Part shown: positions 52,576-62,938 of the stretch, piece by piece | Layout of the letters: each line of letters begins with the position of its first letter | Position numbering within the stretch: position 1 is the stretch's first letter | From: Plumapathes pennacea | Lineage: Eukaryota > Cnidaria > Anthozoa > Antipatharia > Myriopathidae | Assembly: GCA_964036295.1 (NCBI GenBank) | Contig: OZ038466.1 | Coordinates: 15,224,001 to 15,288,000 of the forward strand | DNA: 64,000 nt | Reading direction: 5' to 3' | Program-made: the position numbers and the translations under genes | The notes under the pieces: generated by a model | Databases searched by the model: none | The model's input: only the letters and a program-made list of their open reading frames with translations | Told to the model about the DNA's origin: nothing

Positions 52576-52673
52576 TTTTCGGGCTAAGATTTTTTGGGCT
52601 GGCAAACAAACACTCTCCCCGGACCCCTAACAGCATCGGACTTACAGCTGTGGATAAATTTTACGGTACCTAC

Positions 52674-52841
52674 CGTTTCCGTGAGGCTTTTGAACGGGAG
52701 TGCTCCTAAAATCACCGTCGAATCAATTCTGTCATACCATCTCCTCGTTGTGCTCTGTCTTGCCACATTCCACAGCAGAGTTGGATAGAACACAGCCCTC
52801 GCAAACAGACCAGAATACACCGCTGTTGCCCAGTTTAACAT
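52674..52841 (-). CDS. PTPMT1: PTPMT1 exon 1 (start of protein-tyrosine phosphatase mitochondrial 1)
   Basis: The ATG at 52841 begins a 56-codon exon that ends ...KSLTET at ACG/GTAGGT (52674/52673). Residues [12 protein letters not shown] and [20 protein letters not shown] are the conserved N-terminal block of PTPMT1, including the hydrophobic mitochondrial-targeting and inner-membrane-associated start. This ATG is chosen over the in-frame upstream one (52913) because it gives the family's usual N-terminal length. Assembled with exons 2-4 (37145, 25149, 17530) the protein is 192 residues; all junctions are phase 0. Role: phosphatidylglycerophosphate phosphatase of the mitochondrial matrix face, needed for cardiolipin. 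The neighbour upstream is TBCEL, in opposite orientation. Confidence 0.93.
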
Positions 52842-53404
52842 CAACTCACAGTCCAGTTGACTAGATCTCTCATAAAAGAGTAAAATTAAAAGTTTCGTCT
52901 GCAACACAGGCAAAGTTGCGCAGCAGACACAGCTGACAACTGCGCACTGCGCAGCTGCATTATGTCAGCGGTATTTTCCGTCAAAGTTACTGACCACCCC
53001 CTCCCACCCCCCCCCCCCTAGGTGTTCTCAAAACCCTTGCCCTAGCCTACTTCAAACTAAAGTGAAAGATATTTCGATCCTCTTTTTAAAAGAATGTATG
53101 CGATTTTTCGACCCTTTTTCAGACTCTATAGCCAAAAAATTTTCACATTTTAAATAAAACGCTTCAGGAACTTCTTCACTCCGATGAACGTTTACTTGCT
53201 GGGGAGCGACCGCTGATATAATAAAATCAAGCTGCGAGGGGGGGTGGTCATCATCCTTATGTGGAGTTTCGCTTTCCTTCCCCCCCCCCCCCCCCCCCCC
53301 TCACCTCCCATGACGTACCTACAGGTCCCAGCGCTGATCTTTGTTTTGAAGTAGCGTTTTAGCATTTTGTTTTGAAGACGCTTTTGAGTAGATATATTTT
53401 GCAA
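52842..53404. promoter_or_regulatory. Probable bidirectional promoter between PTPMT1 and TBCEL
   Basis: The 563 bp between the two start codons must contain both 5'UTRs and both start sites. It has TGCGCACTGCGCA at 52941-52953, close to the palindromic NRF-1 consensus (one base longer), which would suit a mitochondrial gene. It also has C-rich runs (53008-53021 and 53280-53300). No TATA box was seen at a convincing place. The function is inferred from gene arrangement. Confidence 0.6.
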
Positions 53405-53537
53405 ATGACCTCAGCTTACGTAGAAGACGAGCCGCCAAACAGTGTGTCTTTCAAAGATGCTTTCTCTGCTAAGTATTGCGAGGAACCTTTCGAAGCAGTC
53501 GAGTTTAATTACATCAGCACGTCCCCCACAAGAAAAG
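53405..53537 (+). CDS. TBCEL: TBCEL exon 1 (tubulin folding cofactor E-like)
   Basis: The ATG at 53405 opens MTSAYVEDEPPNSVSFKDAF, then SAKYCEEPFEAVEF, and ends TSPTRK plus one base at a strong donor AAAAG/GTAAGAC (53538). The phase-1 end joins exactly to exon 2. The xxxFxxxxxxKYxxExF block corresponds to the short N-terminal region before the leucine-rich repeats of TBCEL, which destabilises tubulin by engaging alpha-tubulin through its LRR and ubiquitin-like domains. Identification rests mainly on exons 2 and 3. Confidence 0.8.
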
Positions 53538-54135
53538 GTAAGACTTCAGCAAATTTCAAGAAGAAAAACCACTTATACTTATCAGTTGTGCTTAATACGC
53601 TTTCCTTTTTTACGCTTGTGTTAAGTTTTCCGCCTTTCACGAAAATGATCATTGCAATGATCGGTTTTACACGGGTTTTTAAAATAGCAGACCGAGACGT
53701 ACAGTGTAGTTGCGTAAATTTTCTGTTAAGCCTTGGTATAAATCGGCAGTTGTAGTTTTTGACTAAGAATCATTTATGTTTACATCAGTTCTTGTTCGAG
53801 TTCTAAGAGCTATCCTTTTGTTCTTTATTTTAAATACGTGTCACCGTACTTCGGGGGGGGGGGGGGGTGGAGGAGGTGGGTGAGGCGGGGGACAGCATAC
53901 ATTTAGTTACTTTAATAACTGCTGATGTAATATCTTACAGTATACCTGCCAACATCTTTCGATTGCAAGGTGTGAGGTTTTTTCAGAATTGCGGGGGTGG
54001 GGGAGGGGGTCAGGCGCGAGCTTCTGGCAGGGTCCGGCATGCTCCCCCGGAAAATTTTGAAATCTAGTCTCCCTGAAATGGCATTTCTTTCATTTTCGTG
54101 GTAGTTTTTAGCCAAATTTAAGCAGTTTAAATCGG

Positions 54136-55130
54136 TTTTTGTGTCTACAGCGTAGACACTATGCCATCGACTCTGTAATGTAAGTAATGTAAGTAATGTA
54201 ATGTAAGAATCGCTAAATGGTCGCTTGTGACTATCCGGGACCAATGAGAAGCATCAATGGTTAGTTCGTGAAGTCGGGACGATTTCCGACCGTATATCAA
54301 CCGTATTGATTGGACGGAATTTTAGCCGACTGAAACAACGAAGGCTGACTACAAAACCCATGCTGTCGCGTCGCGAAGTTCTTGTGCGTTAAGTCACAGT
54401 TTTTGAAAATATGTATGCCGAAAACTCTCGAAGCTTCGTGTGGAAGTTGTTTCTGGAATTCATTCTTGTTTGTCATGGTCGTCAAGCATTCGAAGTTTGT
54501 TTGGCCATTAAGCCTGGGTGTTTCTACGAATGTAGGGCACTGCTACAGTGACACTGAAATTACATGGCCATTGTGCTGTGATTACGAAAATATACCGCGA
54601 TTGAGCGACACTAAAATTAATGAAATGACATGGCTGTTATGCTGTGATCATGAAATGCAGACATTGTGCTGTTTTGTAAACAAAGAGCAGCCATTAAACG
54701 AGGGTGCTTCTACAGCTGTGATTGACGCAAGCTATCACGTCGCCAGATCGAATGGCAAGGATTGTGTTGCGGAAGAAATATCTGAACGTGAAATGCTTGA
54801 CGGACGGTCGCGTTACCATTTTACGTGGAAGGGTAAGATTAATCAGAAGCGAGCGAGAGAATCGTTGCGTATTCCTTTACGCAAAGTTTGAAGGCTTTTG
54901 CGAGGCTTTTGAGCTCCCAGGTATCAGTCACCCATTTAACCGCAATTTGTCCAAGTGTCATTATTTCACTGCCCACTTCTTTCGCATGAGAAATGGGTGT
55001 TAACTAACGGAAATAGTCACAAATCATCTTGTGGTGCAAGAGGGATACCTGTGGCAAATGCCATTTCTTCATGCAAAAAATAGAAGAAATACAGTAGACA
55101 CATGCACCTCACAGGTGCCTATTGTTTGAA
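54136..55130 (+). repeat. Repeat family F, copy 2
   Basis: GGTTTTTGTGTCTACAGCG-TAGACACTATG, TAATGTAAG tandem units, AATCGCTAAATGGTCGC, then at the end ACAAATCATCTTGTGGTGCA and CATGCACCT-CACAGGTGCC match 43085-44400. Confidence 0.65.
54382..54891 (+). CDS. Hypothetical 169-codon open frame inside the Mutator-like element
   Basis: Cys-rich, with two copies of a unit (ITWPLCCDYEN and MTWLLCCDHEM, ~75 bp apart at the DNA level). The C-terminus is basic. No family recognised and no evidence of expression. The start codon is simply the first ATG, and an exon of captured host sequence is possible. The homologous region at 43085-44400 does not keep this frame, which argues against function. Confidence 0.25.
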   Translation: MCVKSQFLKICMPKTLEASCGSCFWNSFLFVMVVKHSKFVWPLSLGVSTNVGHCYSDTEITWPLCCDYENIPRLSDTKINEMTWLLCCDHEMQTLCCFVNKEQPLNEGASTAVIDASYHVARSNGKDCVAEEISEREMLDGRSRYHFTWKGKINQKRARESLRIPLRKV

Positions 55131-55986
55131 GAGTGTTAGGAGGTAGAATAGCCTGAATCGAAGACAACCGCACCTAGATTGTCAAAATACTGCTGCCTTG
55201 ACATTGCTGATAGCAACCTTACTTCAAGCAAACTATTGCTTTATCCACTCTCAAACCGTACTGAAAACCCAACAAGCGAAGTCACATGTGTGAACAATTG
55301 GAAGTTTTAGCACACAGTTTCCCGCCAGACACGCATGATTCTTTGGAATATCTATGACCAAAATTTGCATACAGTACCAGAAAGGGAAACAGCCCTGAGC
55401 AAAACCCTGTCCCAGTCCCAGAATGTGTTTCGCCAAACACAACCTGGTCCCCAGTGCTTTTCCTTTAAACAAAATCAGAGAATTTGGGGATACATGGACT
55501 TTTGTTTTCTCGCACTGGTTGGAGTTTGCATATTTTTCATAAGTGTGTCAGTCAAGGCTTTCTAGCCAGGTGTGAGAAATTGGTCCGCATGAGTTGGCGT
55601 GAGATCGAAGTTTTCGACCCACAGGTGTGAGATTTGGCAGGCATATCTTACAGTGTTGTTTGTGAAGACAAAGAATCCAGCATACATTTAAATTTTTTAT
55701 GCTTACAGTAACTTTTCAAATTTACAGTCAGCCAACCCTTCCACAACCCTATATGCCTCATTTCCTGCAAAAGTATGCCAACTATTTTTTTTTAACAAGA
55801 TATAGGACTGATTTTTTAAATAGCAAAATTGCCAAGAAAAGATGTCATTTTGATTTGGCTTCAGATCCAGAGGGTCAACTAAGTGGGGTTCACTGTTACT
55901 GTACGTTCAATTTTTTTTAAATTGTTATCTGTTAGATTTATGTTTAGTGTTACAAAAAATATGCTGTTTAAAGGTGGGGAGTGGGG

Positions 55987-56138
55987 GGCTTATGGTACTT
56001 TGTGAACAAAACAAAATGGTACTTTGCAAAATGGCGAATACTGATATTATAATTATGTTTGCGCAATTGTGGCCATGAAGCTTCATTTTGCAAACTACCA
56101 ATTTCCAGGGAATTGGGACTTGGTGAGCAAGGAGGCTG

Positions 56139-56169
<31 letters not shown>

Positions 56170-56868
56170 ATATAGAGGAACTGTGGTGCCATCCAAAAAT
56201 CAGTTGAAGTGGACATGGGAAAACTAGCAGTGTTGAATTTGCAGTTGTTAAAGTGTGAAGTTGATAAAGAAGGTTGATGAAGTCGATCATTTCGTGAAGC
56301 TTCATTTTTCAAACTACCAATTACCTGGGAATTAGTACTTTGTGAAATGAGACTTGGTGACTGAGAAGAAGAAAAAGAAAAAAGTGGAACATTTTAATTT
56401 ATTTACTTCCAGTGATGGTTGAATTGCCTGGTTGTCTTCTTTTAAAGAATGAAAGCTTACTAGCCATGGTTCTGTTTGATCTCTTTTTCACATGCTCTGG
56501 TCCACGTCAAACACAGATGTCTGAAAATTGTAACTTTCTTGCAAAATCACATGGCAGAAATGACAGGTCACACATGCGTGACAAGTTCCGGTCCTATTGT
56601 TATCAGCATGTAATTGTCATATATATTTTTATAATGAACTGCAAATTCAACACTGCCAGTTTTCCATTGTCCTCCCTCTCCATTTGCTTTTTGGATAGCA
56701 CTACAGTTGCTGTTATATTTTTCAGTCTTCTTGCTCATCAAGTCTTTCACAAAGTACTAGTTCCCTGGAAATTGGTAGTTTGTGAAATGAAGCTTCATGG
56801 CCACACTTGCACAGTATTTGTCAGATTTGCCATTTTGCAAAGTACCATTTTACAAAGTACCATAAGCC
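55987..56868. mobile_element. Long inverted-repeat element with 7-bp target duplication
   Basis: The termini GGCTTATGGTACTTTGT are inverted at 56852-56868. The inner blocks AATGGTACTTTGCAAAATGG, GTGGCCATGAAGCTTCATTT and ACTACCAATTTCCAGGGAA are also inverted, so each arm exceeds 150 bp. AGTGGGG lies at 55980-55986 and 56869-56875. The left arm carries an A tract (56139-56168). A third, partial arm unit sits at about 56285-56360. The 7-bp duplication is near hAT or P size. No transposase. Confidence 0.8.
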
Positions 56869-57196
56869 AGTGGGGCCAATGTATAAAAGCCTCACTGCAC
56901 CTGTTGTTCTACACATTGCTGACAAACAACATGAAAATGCATGATAGGCAACTTGTAATGTAAATCTTTCTATGTAAAGCCATATATTTACTTGACAGTT
57001 CTGTTCATGCAGAGAAAAGCGGCTTTTTGTTTGCTTTCTTCATTTTACCTATTTGTTTTAATATAAAAAATCCCTGTGGTGCCCTGCGTTTAAGGATAAA
57101 AGAGTAATTATATATAACAAAATGGACAAAAGCTGCTGGAATGAAAGAAATTTGGAAATGCCATTTGATGCAGTGTGAATATCATATAATCCACAG

Positions 57197-57345
57197 TACC
57201 CCAGCCAAACAACAGGCAAAGGAAAATTCTGTCCTTATATGACCACAAGATCAGTGTTGCTGGCCCTCCAGGACAGATCTCTGCAATTTGTCCAAGTGTG
57301 GAAGATCTAGACTTGGGAAAGAATGCTATTACAAACTGGTGTGAG
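57197..57345 (+). CDS. TBCEL: TBCEL exon 2
   Basis: Acceptor CCACAG before 57197, donor TGTGAG/GTATGG at 57346. Split codon G/TA with exon 1, then 49 full codons: VPQPNNRQRKILSLYDHKIS then VAGPPGQISAICPSVEDLDL and GKNAITNWCE. The pattern I-(x)3-CPSVEDLDLGKNxITNWCE is the first leucine-rich repeat of TBCE/TBCEL (L-L-N-(x)I-W-E). The exon ends in phase 0, matching exon 3. Confidence 0.85.
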
Positions 57346-58235
57346 GTATGGCTACAGTATATGCTGTGAAAATCATGCAAACCATTTACTGTCACTGTAC
57401 GCTTTTAGCATTACAATTTTAATACCGTATGCCAATCCCAGGGAACCTTTCATCATGCTTACAATAACAAATTTCCCACTTCTTGGACATTAGGAAAAGT
57501 TGAGAGTGATCCCCTTTTGCCTACTCTTCCTATTACTCATGAATGCAAAAACAATGAATGCATGAGTTATAGCAATTGGCAAAAATTTCACTTGATTACA
57601 AGGTAAACAAAATGGCAGCCTTCGTGGCTGAGAATGATGCATGATGATGAGGAGGAGGGTCTAGATCATTAATTCTCATTCATGAGTTGACTGATCACAG
57701 AGCCTTTGATAATTTCTACCTATATATCACAGTAGTATGCTGTCCCTACTGTTTTCTGTCCTATAATTGGGTCAAACAAAAGCCAACATAAATAATAGTG
57801 GTTTTGATTTAAATAAATAATATTATAAAACACCACTCTATTCACAACAAAGCTCAACAATAATATTTCCAGCGTACATTAATAATTCTCTGAGCTGTCT
57901 GTTTAAAATTTAGATCATGGTTGGTTGATTGATTGCATTCTTACCGAACAGGAACAAGACTCAAGGAGTTTTGTTGCTTATCTGTCAAAGTCAAGGGAAG
58001 CAGGAATTTCAAGAATATAACTGAAAAATGACAGGAGTTTTTAATGTGAATATTCTTTTCACCACTGCCATTTGAATAAAAATATGACAAATAGGTTTGT
58101 TTGGCTGGAGTGTGTTCTGAAACTATTTTTTATTTATCAGCGTTTGTTTTATTAGACGTATGTGAAGAAGTCTGGTTCACTTTGCAGGAATTCACTTTTG
58201 TAATATTATTATATACTATAATATTATAAATATTA

Positions 58236-58312
<77 letters not shown>

Positions 58313-58667
58313 ATTATTGTTATGGTTAGTTTATGCTGAAAACAGGTTTGGAATTAATTACTTTTGCATCAATCAACTCAAAAATTATATCATGTTTGTG
58401 CACTGTGTGTTGTTACATAGCTGCTTTATAGTTGCTTTACTTGCTAATAGCAATCACACACTGTATGCCTTGTGCACCTTATGGTTGCTGTGCAAATGCC
58501 ATGGCCACACAACCCCCTTAGAAGTCCTCAGACATGGAATATTGTATCTCCAGGACGACTACTCTGGATGGAAAAGTTTGCCTGATCAAAATAATGTGTT
58601 TCCAATGAATAATAACAATATGTGTAACTAAAATTTGGTATAATGTGCTTTCTACTCATCTCACCAG
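57346..58667 (+). other. TBCEL: TBCEL intron 2 (1.3 kb)
   Basis: Donor GTATGG, acceptor CTCACCAG. Contains the 3' part of repeat E (57890-58420) interrupted by an (ATT)n tract. The rest (57346-57889) is AT-rich with no feature. Confidence 0.75.
57890..58420 (+). repeat. Repeat family E, partial copy 3, with (ATT)n
   Basis: CTCTGAGCTGTCTGTTTAAA, AAGTCAAGGGAAGCAGG, GACAGGAGTTTTTAATGTGA, TGGAGTGTGTTCTGAAACTA and ATCAATCAACTCAAAAATTA align with about 48565-49240. An (ATT)n microsatellite occupies 58237-58316. Confidence 0.6.
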
Positions 58668-58864
58668 GTGCTACAGATTATATCTCAGCTGCAAAAGCTG
58701 GAGGTTTTAAACCTCAGTGAGAACCCCTTGAGTTGCCATGCTAACATTGGTTCACTGCTGAATAAATTGCCAACAAAGAATCTGCCATCACTACGACAGT
58801 TGGCACTGGACAACACACAGGTTCCTCTACAGACAGTGTACTCTCTTCTGCATGTTATGACAGG
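58668..58864 (+). CDS. TBCEL: TBCEL exon 3 (leucine-rich repeats)
   Basis: Acceptor TCTCACCAG before 58668; 65 codons plus two bases, with donor GG/GTATGA at 58865. Reads VLQIISQLQKLEVLNLSENP, LSCHANIGSLLNKL, LPSLRQLALDNTQVPLQTVY and SLLHVMT. The LEVLNLSENPL repeat, a long insert and the LRQLALDNTQVPLQTVYSLL repeat follow TBCEL exactly in order and spacing. The donor is the least certain boundary. Later exons (remaining LRRs and the ubiquitin-like domain) were not found before 64000 and presumably lie beyond the retroelement block. Confidence 0.88.
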
Positions 58865-59186
58865 GTATGAGTTACATGTAATTTGTGTACTTCAGGCACA
58901 AGTGTAGACTCTTCGTTCTAGTTTTTACAAAAGTTCAAATCACTCTTTATTCATACTTTTTGCTAATACTCTATGAACCTTAATTTTTTGGCTCAGATTA
59001 TTGTGTGAAACAGTAAACATGAACTTACAAAAAGGATTCATTTACATATAGTTGAAAGCAAGTAAATTAATGATTACAAAAATGCAATACATACAGTCAT
59101 GTGGTATTTAACAGTATTTAAAATGCAGATTCTCTCACCCTTTTAAGAGGAAAATGTATAAGTGATGTAGTAAGAATAATTGATAT
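58865..59186 (+). other. TBCEL: Start of TBCEL intron 3
   Basis: AT-rich; nothing recognisable before the Gypsy LTR at 59187. Confidence 0.6.
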
Positions 59187-59437
59187 TGTAACGCGACCAG
59201 GGGACTCAATGAGTAGGCTTTTGTCAACAAGACTTGGCTTTTTTGCGTTCCTCACAGTCTCGGATACTCACAAATCAACGTTCTAAATTACAAGTACTGC
59301 CTTATATTTACTACTGTTGCACAATCTATATACGTCATTGAGTATTTGGAAATAGGCCTAAACAAGGGGACATCAGGTGAGCGTCTCAGCTAGAGTCAGT
59401 TCGTCACACGATAGTCGATTGAGCAATGTTTGTCACA
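59187..59437 (-). repeat. Gypsy 3' LTR
   Basis: 251 bp; on the minus strand it begins TGTGACAAACATTGCTCAAT and ends CCTGGTCGCGTTACA (TG...CA), directly after the polypurine tract at 59438-59454. No partner LTR is in the window, so the target duplication cannot be checked. Confidence 0.85.
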
Positions 59438-59559
59438 TTACTCCCCCCTTAGAAAGGACGTGTCCCAGTGTTGTTCTAAGCGCATATAAGTCAGGAAATC
59501 AATGTAAACTCAATAATCAATGGTACTAGGCGAACAAATCAATTAACTATCTGTAAGTG

Positions 59560-60380
59560 ATCCAGGTTGACGGGTAACACGCCGGGGTCGCACATGTTCC
59601 AGGGCTAACTTGTCCACCTTCTCAGCCTCACTTTGGGGATTGTCTGCAACAATCTCTGGCTCTGTTTGGGGAGGTTGCTCAGCATGAAACTCATTGTGTT
59701 GGTAGCAGGTAGGTGCATCTCGGCCTTCGTAACGGCGAAGACGGTCGTGATGGACAACCTTCGGCTTGTATGTTTGTCTTCTGGATGCGGTAGACTACAT
59801 CGCTGATCCGCTTGATGACCAGGTAGGGGCCTTCCCAATAGCGCTGTAGGCATGGAGAGAAACCAACTCGGCGCCTAGGGTTGTAAAACCAGACAGCATC
59901 TCCTGAGCTGAAGACTCTAGCACAGAGCCTGTGGTCGTACCAGGTCTTCTGTCGGTCGCTTTCCAGCTTCAGATGATTACGGGCGTAGTGATGTACAGTT
60001 GCTATTTGGTCACGCAAATGGTCGGCATAACCAACTGGGTCACTAGGGCTTCCGTCTGTTTTCGGGCAGCCGTACATTAGGTCGACAGGTAGGCGTAACG
60101 CGCGACCAAACATCTCACTGGGCGTGCAACCAGTTGTTTCATGGACTGCTGAGTGGTACGCCATGAGCAGGAGGGGCAAGTGACAGTCCCAGTCTCGGTC
60201 TCGTTCACAAACAGGGACAGCATGAACTTTAGGGTGCGGTTGAACCGCTCCACCATTCCATCTGATTGTGGTCTGAGAGGCGTTGTCCTTGTCTTGTCCA
60301 AGTCAAGCAAGTGGCAGACCTGGTTGTCATTGGTCTGAGTGGATCTCCCTTGGGACGCCATACCGGGCGATAAACTCTTC
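59560..60380 (-). pseudogene. Gypsy integrase remnant
   Basis: VEEFIARYGVPREIHSDQ, then CHLLDLDKTRTTPLRPQSDG, MVERFNRTLKFML (the Glu of the DDE triad), then LLMAYHSAVHETTGCTPSEM, FGRALRLPVDL, and the C-terminal SGDAVWFYNPRRRVGFSP, YWEGPYLVIKRISDVVYRIQ. Stops or frameshifts follow HSDQ and occur near 60180. The zinc-binding N-terminus and the first catalytic Asp region are deleted. Confidence 0.88.
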
Positions 60381-60383
60381 TAC

Positions 60384-60975
60384 CTACCGAGTCTTGACCG
60401 CGGTACACTGAGGTTCTGCTGGTCTCATCCCTATTTCCTTCTCCTCTGCTCTTTCACACTTTTTGCAGTCTGCATGGCCTTCGTGAAAGAGCGTCAGCAT
60501 TTCCGTGTCGTGTGTCTTGCCGGTGCTGGATGCTAAACTCATACATACGCCAGCTCCTCCAGCCACCTTGCTATCTGGCCCTCTGGGGTGCAGAAATTCA
60601 GCAGCCACTGCAGTGCACCATGGTCTGATCGCATGAGGAACTTCCGGCCATACAGGTAGTGGTGGAAATGGCTGTCGTCAAGGACCGACTGTACAACTCC
60701 TTCTTGGTCCTGGTGCACCTGTGATAGCACTGCGCCTATCCCCTGGTTGCTGGCGTCAGTGTCCAGGATGAAAGGCTTCTCACTGGTCGGATAGGAAAGC
60801 ACCGGAGCGGACGTCAGCTTGCTTCAGTCCACACAAACTGACTGCTTTTCTCGGTCAGTTTGTACAGCGGCTTGGCGACATGGGCAAACCCTCTCACCAA
60901 CCGGCGATAATACGAGCAGAGGCCAAGGAATGCTCGTACTTGTGTTGCGGACAGGGGTGACGGCCAATCACTTAC
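60384..60975 (-). pseudogene. Gypsy RT C-terminus and RNase H remnant
   Basis: From 60975 downwards: [40 protein letters not shown] (RT connection), then [20 protein letters not shown] and IGAVLSQVHQDQEGVV (RNase H Asp). An internal loss follows: the block with the RNase H Glu is missing between EGVVQS and HFHHYLYGRKFLMRSDHGAL. Then come WLLNF and the end GKTHDTEMLTLF. At least two frame changes. Confidence 0.85.
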
Positions 60976-60980
60976 TGCTG

Positions 60981-61211
<231 letters not shown>

Positions 61212-61214
61212 CTC

Positions 61215-62580
61215 CCTGAAGAACAAATATTTGCAAAAAGGAACTCTACTTGGACCCCGAGTCACACGGACTACACAGTGGAAACATTCATTGCAGCCAT
61301 TAAGTATGACATTAACAACTCAAAGATGAGACCACTACCGAAAGATAACCTTACCCCCAAAGAACGTGAAGCTCTATCAGATTTAAGCAAAAGAGATGAC
61401 AGTAATTACTAAAGCGGATAAAGGCGGAGCCATTGTCATTATGGACGTACAAGCTTACATTACCGAAGCAGAACGCCAGTTGCAAAACATCGAATTCTAC
61501 CAAGAACTTCCTGGGTCACCTACAGAACACCATAGGGACATGATAAATGATGCTATAGAAACATTCAAGACACAACAGCTACTATCGGAAAAACTCGCGG
61601 AAGGCCTACGAACTGAAAACCCTAAGACGCCAAGATTCTACATTCTCCCGAGGATTCACAAACAAGGCTCTGCTCTGTTAATTGTCACACTAGCAAAATC
61701 TCTGCATACGTCGATCACCACGTTAAATCACTATAGTGTCAAAACTGCCATCTTACGTTAAAGACACCACGGACCAAAATTGAGAATGTGGATATAGTCC
61801 CCACCAACACATACCTCGTGTCAATGGACGTCAGATCATTATATACAAACATTCCTAATGACGAAGGAATAGAAGCACTGCGACATACACTGGAAAAGAG
61901 ACGAATTGGATCCTATACAGCGAACAGCACCGTCCTATCGAAATTCATGGAACTAATACTTACACTGAATAACTTTATCTTTAACTGCGTTAACTATCTC
62001 CAAATAAAAGGATGTGCCATGGGCACAAACTGCGCTCCGTCCTACGCAAACATCTTCATGGGAAGGTTTGAAGAAACCTACATCTACCCAATGATTTCAA
62101 CACATTACAAACTATACCTGCGCTACATTGACGATATATTTCTCATATGGACCGACAAGAAGGACAACTTCGAAACTTTCATCGAAGACCTCAACGTTAA
62201 ACACCCGTCCATCAAGTTCGACTACGAGATTTCAGACAAAGAAGTAAATTTCCTCGATACAACAGTCTACATTGACCAAACTGGAAAACTCCAAACGAAA
62301 CTCTATCGGAAGCCCACAGATAGACAGAATTATCTTCATAGCCTCTCAGATCATCAGCACACTCTCAAATCTAGTATCGCCGGCGTATGGACAAGCCCTT
62401 CGCATAAAACGCATCTGCTCTGAAGACTCTGAATTCCTTAAAAACTGTGAACTCCTAAAGGAATCCATGATCAAAAGAGGTTACAAGCCGGATGAAGTAG
62501 CAAAGCAAATTGAACGAGCAGCAAACTTACCACGCGCAACACTCGTTGCACACCGTAGAAGTACAAAGAAATATATTAGG
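61215..62580 (+). pseudogene. Penelope-like element reverse transcriptase, frameshifted
   Basis: Segments in order: [18 protein letters not shown]-like start, [15 protein letters not shown]; then ADKGGAIVIMDVQAYITEAE, TPRFYILPRIHKQGS; then TYLVSMDVRSLYTNIPNDEG, GCAMGTNCAPSYANIFMGRF, LYLRYIDDIFLIWTDKKDNF (catalytic Asp pair), VNFLDTTVYI, KPTDRQNYLHS; and ALRIKRICS, KRGYKPDEVAKQI. This is the Penelope RT order. Frameshifts near 61395, 61750 and 62385 inactivate it. The GIY-YIG endonuclease is missing; the 3' side is cut near 62586 by the Gypsy LTR. Confidence 0.9.
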
Positions 62581-62586
62581 TCAGCA

Positions 62587-62937
62587 TGTTTATATAATTT
62601 TATGGTTGCTAGTCATTAGAATGATAAAACCAAGAGCATTTGGAGCATGTCCAGTTTAAAACTCGATAGTTTTAGGTGGTCACGTGACAGATATATTTGT
62701 ATATTTAGACTGGACAACCTTTTCGGGATTGACTGTACATATATGTAGTATATATACCTTAGAATAACTGATTTAGTGCTAGCGTAGTGCTGACGAAGGT
62801 ATAGCTAGCGTAGTTCTGGCGTAGTTCTAGCGTCAGTGTTGTGAGTTGAGTTGAGTTGAACGTTGGTTGTGTTTGAGTCGTTGCGGCCGTCGAGTGTATA
62901 AAGTTCAGCCGTGAGTTGATAAAGACCGGATTTTACA
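62587..62937 (+). repeat. Gypsy LTR (5' LTR of the deletion derivative)
   Basis: Ends ...GGATTTTACA immediately before a tRNA-Leu-type primer-binding site. The start at TGTTTATATAATTTTATGG is an estimate from the TGT...ACA rule and from the end of Penelope similarity. Contains CTAGCGTAGT units repeated three to four times and GAGTT tandem units (62841-62856). Confidence 0.7.
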
Positions 62938-62938
62938 T

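Larger units (their letters stand above)
37146..52673 (-). other. PTPMT1: PTPMT1 intron 1 (15.5 kb)
   Basis: Donor GTAGGT at 52673, acceptor at 37146. Contains the AATCCG-rich tract, the TA-flanked element 51951-52401, a LINE, repeat families E, D, C, I, F, A and J, and a Helitron piece. Unassigned parts: 38960-39600 (open frames at 39294-39568 without known domain), 40578-40882, 42027-42189, 42832-43084, 45622-45913, 46526-46978, 47335-47934, 50727-51950. Nothing gene-like was recognised in them. Confidence 0.8.
53942..55644. mobile_element. Mutator-like non-autonomous element with 10-bp target duplication
   Basis: The target duplication ATCTTACAGT is exact at 53932-53941 and 55645-55654. 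Termini ATACCTGCCAACATCT and (inverted) ATGCCTGCCAAATCT, each followed within 25 bp by an AGGTGTGAG or its inverse. Most of the interior (54136-55130) is repeat F. A 9-10 bp duplication suggests MULE/Mutator. No transposase was recognised; the longest frame inside (54382-54891) is unlike MURA. Confidence 0.78.
53538..57196 (+). other. TBCEL: TBCEL intron 1 (3.7 kb)
   Basis: Donor GTAAGAC, acceptor ATAATCCACAG. Carries two insertions, the Mutator-like element (53942-55644) and the long inverted-repeat element (55987-56868), which together make up ~70 percent of the intron. A G tract lies at 53853-53867. The remainder looks like plain AT-rich intron. Confidence 0.8.
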
